In this document: positions 1 to 7,545 of the stretch, in pieces
How the letters are laid out: each line of letters opens with the position of its first letter
Position numbering within the stretch: position 1 is the first letter of the stretch
Assembly: GCF_001949145.1 (NCBI RefSeq)
Contig: NW_019091379.1
Span: 545,367-555,581 of the forward strand
Direction of reading: 5' to 3'
Length of the DNA stretch: 10,215 nt
DNA from: Acanthaster planci
Lineage: Eukaryota; Echinodermata; Asteroidea; Valvatida; Acanthasteridae
Made by a program: the position numbers and the translations under genes
The notes under the pieces: model-generated
What the model was told of the DNA's origin: nothing
Seen by the model: the letters and a program-made list of their open reading frames with translations, nothing else
The model's database searches: none

Positions 1-2972
1 CGCGCGACGCACGACGGCAGATATGGAATTCCATACTCTATCCAGTCTCCCGGTAAAGCCAGTTTAGGGAAACGTCTCCTCAGGGCAACTGCAGAATAAA
101 AAAACTTGTGTTAGCATCATTTTACATACATCCGCACTAGATGTAAGCGGACGTGAGGGTATTCAATTTCGTTGACGATAATGAACCGTTCATCTTTAAA
201 GGCACGTGCACTCACTCTTTTTCTGCTCTAAGTCCCTGAAACTTATTGGAAGCTATAAGTTAGAAAGTCCTTTTTATTCCCCTTGTCACTCTCTGACTTC
301 AAGGCTTAAAGATCGCGCTCTTCGTCTGACACGATTGCTATTTTGGTGCCTCCTGCGTTTGCCACCTACTCCCCAAACATGCCGGGCAGTTTGTTCGCTT
401 AAATCTGTGCCTAAAAACGTTTTCCCCAGCCTTGGTTTTGAGACTGCTCAGGCTGCAGAGGGCCCACGGCATCTTTTAACACTTGCGCACGTGCAGGGTT
501 CCGTCGAAAGAGACCAAACTTGTCCCTCTAGGTTCTGATCAGAATAAGCCATGTTAACATCTTTCGGAAGTGAGCAGTGAGTAAGTAGAATAGAATGTTT
601 GTGTGCGTGACCACGGGGAACTAAATGCATCCTGACGAAGATAAATACACAAGCAGAGCGGCGGAGTGACGGGGTAACTTAGGGGAGCAAAGCTCTCAAG
701 TGGAGATCTGAAGGCTATTATGTCTGCTATGTGTATTATACTTTATTTGTTTTGTAAATACGCGTACAGGGCTTCACACAAGTGTTCTTATGCTTTGCTT
801 TACAGACAACATATATGCGGCAGTTATCGCTGGAATTACGAAATAGTCTTCCAGAGGTGACGGGCGTTAGGCTGTCATTTGCGTTGCGTGAAAGTCCGCG
901 ATGAAGTAAAAAAGTAGCTTCCCGATGGTTTGTTTAGAACGCAGAAAGCCTAGCACAGAGGCCAGCCTCCGGCAAAAAGTTCCAACATGCAAACGTAATA
1001 AAATGTTGACTCGATTCTTGTGGACATAACGGAAGCCGATGCTGACATAGCCTAGTTTCACCTTTCGGCAATGAAAAATCTGATTTCTTATGTGTGTATA
1101 GGCCTATAATTTATAGCTTTCCATTGAGAAAATGGTCTTTACTGCGTTTTATTTAACTCAGAATTCAATTTTTTTTCCTGCGCTACGAGTTTTAGGCCCT
1201 ATAAAGCAATTCGTGCTTTAAAGAAATCTTTTTGAAAACCATGGTGAGCAGTCACAGATGAACGCTATATTATATTGAACTCTTGTGGCGTAGGTTTTCA
1301 AACCAGTCGACCTGGGGGGCATTGCCACGGAAATATGAGATTTTTTCTGTGTGAAGCTGCAAGGAAACGTACTTATTGGGGTGGCTTAATGACGTCCCCA
1401 AGCGCTATACGGTGTCTTTGCTAAGGTAACTTCTTATGGTTGGTTAGTTGCCTAGCCTAAATGGTCTCAGCCATACCTCTGGCGCGCGTAATGCTTGTAT
1501 CTTTAATAAGCCCTGCTAAGTTTTAAACGTCACTCTCTGGCTTAACAAGTTTGAATTAAATCTACCATTATTAATGCCGTACTAATTTCCTGAGAGATAA
1601 ACACATCATTGTTTCTCTTCAACCAGCAACGATACTATAAAGTGAAATTTCTGAAGGAGCACTTGAGCGTAGGCAATTTTTCAGGTTCATCATACAAATG
1701 AACTAGGTCTTGTACATAGGAGCACAGACTCGGGGGGGGGACATTGTTAGAATTATGACTTTTCTTTTACCTTTCCCTGCTCTTTACAGTAGTATTTTGC
1801 CTGGTAGAAGTATGGCTGGCCGTCAGTAATAAACAGCAAGAGAAAAATTCACTAATTGTAAAAAAAAACTCACGCTGCTTGCAAAATGCCAAATAATACA
1901 AACCACGACTATATACTAAACTGAAATACGACCTTCTTTGAAAATAATGGGGCAGATGTATATTTGGAGGCAAAATTTGACCCCAGTCAAGAAAAAGAAT
2001 GATATTTCAATCTCCAAACTTTGGCCGCCCATGCGTATACATGTGTATAGTGGGCGATGACAGCGGTCAAAGTTCGGCACTTCTAGAGTCCAAATGACAT
2101 ACCCCAAATGCTAAATAGGCCTACGCGTCAAAAAGATCAATATAAGTATATAATTACAATTAGTTCCTTAGAAGCAGCTGAGTCGAATCATAAGCAATGA
2201 CAGTGACAGTAAATCAGACTTGTTTTTCGTCAGCCTTGCATAGTTGAAGGCTCTTGAAGATGATTACATTGTTGAGTGTTGATGCCGTGGCACTCAAAAG
2301 ATTTAGCTCTTGAAACGGCCAATAATTGAGCTGTCCGTCAAGCCTGCTCCTTGCCCTGCCGTCAATCTACTCGTGTCCACCAATGAGTCAATCTGTCTGT
2401 AAGGAATGTCATTAAGTAAGGTAGCGCTAGCTGGCGTCTGTTATCATTTCCCTATTTTCCCCAGTGTTTTCAAAAGGTAAATTCAAACTGTGTGTACAAG
2501 AGACACGTAAAGGCCAAGTCCATGGCAATAAACTGCGGCAGCAGTGGTGTTGTTCGGAAGATTGCTGAATAAGAGCAACTTACGGGATTTTTTTTTCTGT
2601 CAGCGGTGGAAAACACAACGCAGCATCACGTATGCTGATGGGTGATGACAAAGATTGTGAAAAAACTGACTGTTGAAAGGTCACAGATGCAAATTTACGT
2701 TAGGAATGCAAACTTTGGGTGAGGAGAGCTAAATGAATCAAGTTCACCAAGATACTATACAAAGCAACGCAAAAGAGGAATCGCCCTATCAGGGTTGAAG
2801 TGGACTTTATAAAAAGTATTATTTCACCTTACGATAACAGGCTTTGATATAGCATGATGGGAAGCTTTGACTGAATTTCGACACGGATAATAGGAACTCG
2901 TCAATTTCCAGATTCTACTGCAGAAAATGGTCTCCGCAGAACTGTTATAGAGACTGGCGCCAACTTCAAAGC
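1..2972. other. No recognisable gene; probable intron or intergenic DNA
   Basis: Stop codons are frequent on both strands. The longest frame, 206-538 (+), begins with GTG and has no family resemblance. There are scattered AATAAA words at 95, 997, 1828 and 2527, a G9 run at 1732, and a strong acceptor-like sequence ending at 2464 with a short open frame behind it (2465-2572). Nothing else in this stretch could be supported. Confidence 0.6.
1732..1740. repeat. G9 homopolymer
   Basis: A run of nine G in AT-rich surroundings. A likely length-variable or sequencing-error-prone site. Confidence 0.8.
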
Positions 2973-3072
2973 TTGGAACCAAAATGATTGTACATTGTGT
3001 ATGTAGTACACAGCTATTGTGAGCTAATTGTCAGTGTGTATACTGACACATGATCCACCATTTTGGTTCCAA
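2973..3072. repeat. 100-bp foldback element with perfect 14-bp terminal inverted repeats
   Basis: The 14-mer TTGGAACCAAAATG at 2973-2986 recurs as its exact reverse complement at 3059-3072. Pairing continues imperfectly inward. For example TACACA at 3007-3012 can pair with TGTGTA at 3035-3040, and alternatively AGCT at 3012-3015 and 3022-3025 can form a short apical stem. The whole could fold as one hairpin. Size and structure fit a miniature inverted-repeat (MITE or foldback) element or, less likely, a microRNA-type precursor. I see no convincing target-site duplication in the immediate flanks. Confidence 0.6.
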
Positions 3073-3111
3073 CGATTGAGACACTCATGTTGCAACTCTC
3101 TCTAATATCAG

Positions 3112-3198
3112 CTCTGGGTCTCCTCACCGGTGGAAAATGTGGCTGACCGCCTGGTTCCCGTCTCTAGAGTTAGTCGGACTTCGAACGATAACAGATAA
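3112..3198 (+). other. GC-rich block with open frame ending in TAA, in frame with the downstream exon candidate
   Basis: After an acceptor-like tctctctaatatcag ending at 3111, a frame runs 28 codons and stops at TAA 3196-3198. It then reopens in the same frame into the candidate exon ending at 3328. GC is about 55%, as high as in the cysteine-rich exon, while sequence to the left is clearly poorer in GC. The short peptide has no cysteine and no recognisable motif. It may be an eroded part of an exon, an alternative terminal exon, or simply GC-rich non-coding DNA. No initiating ATG is present in frame. Confidence 0.12.
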
Positions 3199-3284
3199 CG
3201 GGGGCCGGTCCATTACCACACTCGAATAAAGGAGGGATGGGGCCCGTGGAAAGTATCTGTGAACAGAGGTTTCGGCCCTTTCAG

Positions 3285-3328
3285 GGAATCATGGTGTAGG
3301 AGGCGAACACGAACACGTGACCAAGACG
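3285..3328 (+). CDS. Possible upstream coding exon of the same Cys-rich gene (partial, left edge uncertain)
   Basis: A frame open from 3199 runs through GC-rich sequence (about 53%) to a donor-like ACG|GTAAAG with GT at 3329-3330. Cutting there leaves one base of a codon (phase 1), which matches the phase-1 acceptor at 3776, so the two frames join through a Val codon. The best acceptor is the pyrimidine-rich ttcggccctttcag ending at 3284; weaker AGs at 3231 and 3266 would give a longer exon. There is no in-frame ATG, so this cannot be a first exon. The short product has W-C followed by a basic R/T-rich run. In the joined protein this cysteine is followed after 17 residues by the next one, through a V-P-x-x-I-x-x-C segment. 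Noggin and PTTH-type ligands have a comparable hydrophobic-Pro-x-x-[IV] segment before a knot cysteine. The donor is non-ideal at +5, and the model is tentative. Confidence 0.3.
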
Positions 3329-3615
3329 GTAAAGGCAAAATCTACTATTGCCACTGTCTGGTTGTGTAAAATTTGGGTCAATCATTTTTTCATCAACATT
3401 CCAAGTGTACAGGCTATTATAAAGAAAGGAAAAGGGTTACATTTTCGTGGATAACAGATTTGGCAGATCGGAATGGCATTTATGATACCCGGTACATAGT
3501 TGTGGTGCGTTAGGACATAAACTTCTAAGTTCTGTTTCTTCGTTGGAAGTGTCCCAATTCATAGAGATTTCTTTCGAAAGTTTGGACTCTGCAAGGATCA
3601 GTTAAAAAGCTATGT

Positions 3616-3629
3616 GTTGCCGTGGCAAC
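3616..3629. promoter_or_regulatory. Perfect palindromic RFX X-box
   Basis: The 14-mer GTTGCCGTGGCAAC fits the full symmetric X-box consensus GTNRCC-N2-RGYAAC with both half-sites perfect. Flanking bases extend the inverted repeat to 7-bp arms at 3615-3630. RFX factors bind such sites in animals and control ciliary and neuronal genes. Here it lies about 145 bp left of the Cys-rich exon, inside the proposed intron, close to a CACCC-like cytosine-rich stretch (3640-3652) and a TATAATA word at 3661. It may be an intronic enhancer or part of an undetected promoter. The motif match is direct; function is inferred. Confidence 0.5.
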
Positions 3630-3776
3630 AGGCTGACGCCCCTGCACCCTCCTTTTTGGGTATAATACTGAATAAAGCTCACTGAAAAATAGTAAAAAGA
3701 AAATATTGTATAGGTTGGGCCTTTCTATCGGATAGTGTTGGGTTTTTTTATTCTAATATCACCAAATTCACAACAG

Positions 3777-4033
3777 TGCCCAACTCGATAATTTTTTGTG
3801 AAAAACAAAATTTGAAACTCAGTATGACATTTGCTTGGAGGTGCCCGGAGGGAACCCACTGCATGACAGTTCAAGAGGTGAAGCTTTATTGCGGCAAGAA
3901 TCGAAGATGCTATGAAGTGCTGCTCAGACGTGAAAATGCAAGTGTGTCAGGGCACGACAAGAGCAGACTGGAGTCACTGTGTTATCGGGTCTTTCCCTAC
4001 CTCCAGAAATGTCGCCAGTGTGTTTTCCTGTGA
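3777..4033 (+). CDS. Candidate terminal coding exon of a secreted cysteine-rich (cystine-knot-like) protein
   Basis: The frame is open to a TGA at 4031-4033, followed at once by TAA. There is no useful ATG at the left edge (the first in-frame ATG is at 3824), but an acceptor-like AG at 3775-3776 is preceded by a T-run and a TTCTAAT branch-point-like word, so I read this as an internal or terminal exon beginning in phase 1. GC is about 52% against about 30% on both sides. The roughly 85 residues hold eight cysteines: C8, C23, C29, C39, C45, C69, C79 and C82, spaced C-x14-C-x5-C-x9-C-x5-C-x23-C-x9-C-x2-C. There is one N-glycosylation sequon (N-A-S, residues 54-56). A C-P-E-G-x-x-C motif, alternating hydrophobic strand-like stretches, and a final aromatic-Pro-x4-C-x2-C resemble the C-terminal cystine-knot region of noggin, trunk and PTTH ligands. 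Coding status is fairly likely; the family is an inference from spacing. It could instead be another extracellular Cys-rich domain. A basic, variable stretch at residues 51-64 would be a loop between strands. Confidence 0.55.
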
Positions 4034-4059
4034 TAAGTCGTACATTTTAAGCATACATA

Positions 4060-4065
4060 AGTAAA
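4060..4065 (+). terminator. Possible variant polyadenylation signal (AGTAAA) after the Cys-rich exon
   Basis: AGTAAA lies 27 bases after the stop codon and is followed by a T/G-rich ttgtttggt stretch, as expected downstream of a cleavage site. AGTAAA is a known minor variant of the AATAAA hexamer. The next canonical AATAAA on this strand does not occur until 5934, then 6188, so a long 3' UTR is the alternative. Confidence 0.2.
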
Positions 4066-4066
4066 A

Positions 4067-5017
4067 ATTTGTTTGGTACCGACATATCATTACAGATTGG
4101 CTAAGAATTACTAGTAATGCTAAATATACGTATTTCTCCTACCTCATTAGGCCTGTAAACTGAATGAAGTAGTTTAGCTCTATTAGGGCTTACCAAGAGC
4201 CAACTGATATTCCTACCATGAGGATATATGCTCCACTTAGAACATGAACGATGTATACAATATACGCCATCACAGGCAGGGTATTATTCTCTAAATTAGA
4301 AAGAATGAAACTTTGGACTAGACAGTTTAGATTTAAAAATCACCGTGACTTATTGTGTGAAAAAGAAGTCCTCATAGTGGACACGCAGGTGAATTCTCGA
4401 TCTATTGGAGTGAACAAATTTCCTTCGAAGTCGTCGTGGTCTCTGGTTTTAATCGGAGGGCGTGAATGTTCACTCAAATGGAGAGAATTTTCACTCTGAT
4501 ATTTAGAGGGTAATATTTCCCTTATCAGATTAGACTATAATGCTATTAATATCCTTTCATATGTCCAAGGAACTGAAATCATAATCTGTCTAGCTCCCCC
4601 GGGGAGATAGATTCTAATTTATTGTTCCATGAACTGCAGCAGACTTCCAACGCCCTATGTGCTAGTGAAAGGTGCCGCCCATTGGTGTATCGGAAGCATT
4701 ATTTACACGAAAATGAAATTTCCAGACAGTTTTTGATTGGAAGTGATTGCTGTTTTCAGGTCAGCGCCACAGGTTTGAATTTGAAGTGGCTTTAAGGGCT
4801 TGAGATGGCTCATCGCGATTTTTTACCAGTTTACACCCCAAAATATTTTGTTGATGCCTATACTGGCGGCAGATTTTCCCTCACACGTAACTCCTGAATC
4901 ATATTTCCTTTCCAGTGCCTGAAATGAAATGGTAAAAATAATCATGGGGCGCCTCAGTGCATCTTACCGTAATTTGATTTACCTTTCATCACGATACCTA
5001 TTGGCCAGTTGGTTTGG
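4067..5017. other. No recognisable gene; AT-rich flank or possible 3' UTR
   Basis: An ATG frame at 4251-4499 (82 codons) has ordinary AT-rich composition and no motif. A 12-bp palindrome ATTACTAGTAAT lies at 4107-4118 and a GC hairpin CTCCCC-C-GGGGAG at 4594-4606 with partly pairing flanks. If the Cys-rich exon uses a distal poly(A) site, this would be its 3' UTR. Confidence 0.5.
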
Positions 5018-5150
5018 CGTGGCTGGCAGACACCCGCCAGCCTTAAAATGAGCGTCGACTCCCCGGCATGACACCGGGCTTAGCGGCGATTGAACCCCGG
5101 GCCGTTTAATCCGTTCGTGAACAACTGTCTTCTAGCTTAGCTAATAACAG
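5018..5150 (-). mobile_element. tRNA-derived SINE-like remnant, minus strand
   Basis: On the minus strand an A-box-like TAGCTAAGCTAG (5143-5132) matches 11 of 12 positions of the Pol III consensus TRGCNNAGYNGG. After 35 nt comes a B-box-like GGTTCAATCGC (5096-5086). A 7-nt loop with a short imperfect stem lies between, where an anticodon arm would be. The acceptor and T-stem no longer pair properly, so this is not a working tRNA. The part beyond the tRNA-like head (5078-5018) holds two GC-rich hairpins. The right end of the SINE body is not defined and no target-site duplication was found. Confidence 0.4.
5021..5078. repeat. Two adjacent GC-rich hairpins within the SINE-like remnant
   Basis: GGCTGGC (5021-5027) pairs with GCCAGCC (5036-5042) across an 8-nt loop. 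CCCGG (5062-5066) pairs with CCGGG (5074-5078) across a 7-nt loop. They lie in the presumed body of the minus-strand SINE and probably belong to its RNA structure. Confidence 0.4.
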
Positions 5151-5699
5151 ATACCTTTTGCTCCAAGTGGAATCCCCCATCCCTCCGATTATTGCATATT
5201 AACCTTCAACCGTAATCCCCTTGGCTTGAAGGCGATTTCCCATAACAGCGTCAACGATAGACGCAGATTCCAGCTACACCCTATACGCGATCGCCCAGCA
5301 AACACTCGCTGTACCAATTATTTGTGGATCGGTTACGCAGATCACACATTTTATATACGACGGCGATCGAGTTTCCTGCTGGATCTACTATCGATTTTTG
5401 TCTCGTATTAAAAAGGAAAGGAGAACGCCGAGAATGGAAAAGCTATCACAACAATTCACAGAATGCTGGGAACTGGCGCGGGCAGTTCCAGGGCGTTCTT
5501 TTAAATTTGCATTCGTACCACGTGCAGGCACTGCAGTTGTGTTGACAGGGGGCACAAAGGAAAAGCGATGAGCAACCGTGAACATATGCTTTATAAAAAG
5601 GCTGAGTTTGATGTGTTCAGGGCAGACGCAAGAGTCGTGTTGACCCATGCGAACGAGATAATGAATTATCCAAGGCAATACTCAAGCGCAGATCCCATG
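5151..5699. other. No recognisable gene; several short overlapping frames
   Basis: Locally GC-richer (5461-5580 about 54%). Frames at 5226-5411 (+), 5324-5545 (+) and 5388-5678 (-) begin with TTG or GTG, overlap one another and match nothing I know. A CCCATGGG palindrome lies at 5694-5701, at the left edge of the 152-bp repeat. Confidence 0.5.
5466..5491. repeat. Bulged hairpin with GC-rich loop
   Basis: CTGG plus AACTG on the left pair with CAGTT plus CCAG on the right, with one bulged G and a 7-nt gcgcggg loop. It lies in a locally GC-rich patch (5461-5580, about 54%) without a recognisable gene. Confidence 0.4.
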
Positions 5700-5936
5700 G
5701 GGTTTATTGCATGTTGTTGAATTTACCGCCGTGGTATTCTCAAAGCTGTCTTCGTACAAATTTGTCAATTCTTAATTTTTAAATTAAGAATTGAATGTTC
5801 ACAGAATGGAGTTTTTCATTTTTTAATTAAGAATTGAATGTTCCCAGAATTGGGTTTATTACATGTTGTTGAATTTACCGCTTTGGTATTCTCAAAGCCG
5901 TCTTGGTACAAATTTGTCAATTCTTAATTTTTAAAT
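5700..5936. repeat. 152-bp-period direct repeat (about 1.6 copies)
   Basis: Positions 5700-5784 and 5852-5936 are 85-bp direct copies with five mismatches and no indels, offset by 152 bp. Between them a nested sub-repeat (5782-5815 versus 5825-5858, offset 43 bp, four mismatches in 34) repeats the aattaagaattgaatgttc motif. The arrangement looks like a short minisatellite or a duplicated AT-rich non-autonomous element. No reading frame is associated with it. Confidence 0.85.
5765..5794. repeat. 30-bp near-perfect palindrome (14-bp arms, TT spacer)
   Basis: TCAATTCTTAATTT at 5765-5778 is followed by TT and then its exact reverse complement at 5781-5794. In the second 152-bp repeat copy the left arm is intact but the right arm has diverged (5933 onward), so only the first copy can form the full hairpin or cruciform. 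Confidence 0.85.
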
Positions 5937-6187
5937 AAAAGTTACATCAATAGGTATGCTTCGTTTTCCTCCCTCCCCTTCCTTTTAAACTTTTATAATT
6001 AATGACATAACGTTGTTTCAGACCGATAAAACAATTCATTTCTTATTGGAAATAAGACAGCGTTTGCGTGGACTATATTTGATATTCTAAAACTGGCTCT
6101 GTATACGACAGACCACGCTTTGGTGATGAGAACTGTACATGTACATTTTGTATAAGTCGTAGTGCAAGAATGTAGCTTTTAGTGGTC

Positions 6188-6193
6188 AATAAA
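6188..6193 (+). terminator. Canonical AATAAA hexamer, possible distal poly(A) signal
   Basis: AATAAA occurs in a context that resembles an mRNA 3' end. If the Cys-rich exon has a long 3' UTR (about 2.1 kb), this could be its distal signal. Other AATAAA words at 95, 997, 1828, 2527, 3225 and 3671 lie upstream of the exon and are probably chance in AT-rich DNA. Confidence 0.15.
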
Positions 6194-6389
6194 CAAGATC
6201 AGACAATACAAAGCTGAGGTTAAAATAGTAATCATGTGGGCCATGCATCCCTCAAAACACATGAATCTATAGTGAGCTGAACAGTGTTATACGTGAAGGG
6301 AAATGGTTGCTTCATCTGAGAAATTGTACACACCCTTTAATACACAAAACTGTGATGCAAGTGACTCTGTTTATCTGTCAATACGCATG

Positions 6390-6407
6390 ACTGGTGAGAC
6401 TGGTGAG
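6390..6407. repeat. 9-bp tandem duplication (actggtgag x 2)
   Basis: Two perfect adjacent copies of ACTGGTGAG. Small, likely slippage. Confidence 0.85.
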
Positions 6408-6770
6408 GGCGTTTTCTTGAATATTAATTTTGGCCGGATTATTCCAGATTGAGGAAGAACGAGTTGTTAATACCCTTCCAAACTTGCTGAGAATGATGAT
6501 CTTTTTTTACCTCGACAATATTCTGGCGACATAAACTGGGTATGGGCCCACACGTGCACTTGACTACAAGCAAACTCCCGCTTGTTCTCATGTACTGACC
6601 GACTTCTGTCAATATCTGACAAGGTCGACACGATAAAGGTCAATGGTTAGAACACACAACATTCTCCGTCCAATATCGGTTCTGTCAGTAAAAGCCCACT
6701 CGAGCTCGATTTTGAGCATGGCTGTAAAATTTATCAGACGCGGCTGCATATCTCGTAAAAGCTAATTTGG

Positions 6771-6790
6771 AGATCTTCCTGGAAAGATCT
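6771..6790. repeat. Small inverted repeat AGATCTT / AAGATCT
   Basis: AGATCTT and AAGATCT, 7-bp arms, flank a six-base loop just left of the degenerate tandem array. It may be a boundary feature of that repeat or chance. Confidence 0.4.
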
Positions 6791-6798
6791 ATCTAGTG

Positions 6799-6950
6799 GA
6801 AACAAACTGTAGAAAAAAATTAATCTCGCAAGATCGAACTTTGGAAAAATACCTCATAACAATTAAACTTGAGAAGATATGTTTCGTAAAAATACCTTGG
6901 AATAATATATATATCATAGAAACGAACTTGGAAAACTATATATATATTTC
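6799..6950. repeat. Degenerate tandem array, unit about 30 bp, about five copies
   Basis: Approximate units start at 6799, 6831, 6861, 6891 and 6919. Each carries variants of a pattern like gaaacgaacttggaaaa followed by an A/T-rich segment. The last two units contain (TA)n runs at 6905-6914 and 6937-6948. Copies are badly diverged, so unit boundaries are approximate. Confidence 0.4.
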
Positions 6951-7208
6951 ACTTTTTGAAATGTTTTACTAGTCGGCTTTTGTAGTTCTTCATATTTCGC
7001 TATTGGGTCAACTGAGGCCTGGCCAACATGGCTTTTCAAATTTAATGCCTTCGCAAACCAAACGCGTCACTGTTCAGGGTACAATATACTACGTTGCGTT
7101 TTGTGTACGTGTACATCAGAGGAAAGGTATAGAATTGACGAAATCTCCCTTCACAGCCTCACTGTGTTACGTCAAGGGTATGCATATCGGGAAAACTATG
7201 TGAACAGG

Positions 7209-7268
7209 CCAATTAATTAGATGGCCAATTCTGGGAAGTGCACCAATTAATTGAAAGGCCATTCTGGT
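7209..7268. repeat. 34-bp-offset direct repeat (ccaattaatt...ggcc..attctgg)
   Basis: Segments starting at 7209 and 7243 share ccaattaatt, then ggcc and attctgg after short variable bases. A related inverted piece (aaattggccttaatt) follows at 7296-7310. This is a short, imperfect duplication with no coding content. Confidence 0.6.
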
Positions 7269-7545
7269 GGGGAGAGAAAGTTATTGCATTTGCACAAATT
7301 GGCCTTAATTATCGACAAGTCAACCACACATTAAAGCAAGGATAACTTTTTTTGTTTGGGAGCAGAGAATAACATAAAAAGTTAAAAAATTAATGTCATT
7401 GATGCTGATGAAGATTGTGAAATTTGTGATTAATGATATTTATATATTGTACGCCACATTTTACAATGTGAGGCACTGAACGCAAAATAGTCTAGCATCG
7501 CCCCATTTCACAGATTACATTAAATAAGACAGATTCTGGGAACAA

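Larger units (their letters stand above)
5937..6770. other. No recognisable gene
   Basis: AT-rich sequence with a 12-bp palindrome TGTACATGTACA near 6135, the AATAAA at 6188, and the 9-bp tandem duplication at 6390. No frame of interest. Confidence 0.55.

Noticed and set aside
206-538. 110-codon plus-strand open frame
   Set aside because: It begins with GTG, has no motif, no supported splice or promoter context, and a length expected by chance in 10 kb.
3661-3676. TATAATA followed by AATAAA as a promoter or poly(A) site
   Set aside because: Both words are common in AT-rich DNA, and under the two-exon model they lie inside an intron.
4251-4499. 82-codon ATG frame right of the Cys-rich exon
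   Set aside because: Composition matches its non-coding surroundings and no domain or splice signal is seen.
5076-5150. A functional tRNA with a TCA (UGA-reading, selenocysteine-like) anticodon on the minus strand
   Set aside because: The loop could be read that way, but the acceptor and T stems do not pair and the selenocysteine tRNA long variable arm is absent. It fits a decayed SINE head.
5388-5678. 96-codon minus-strand frame in a GC-richer patch
   Set aside because: TTG start, overlapped by two plus-strand frames, no recognisable product.
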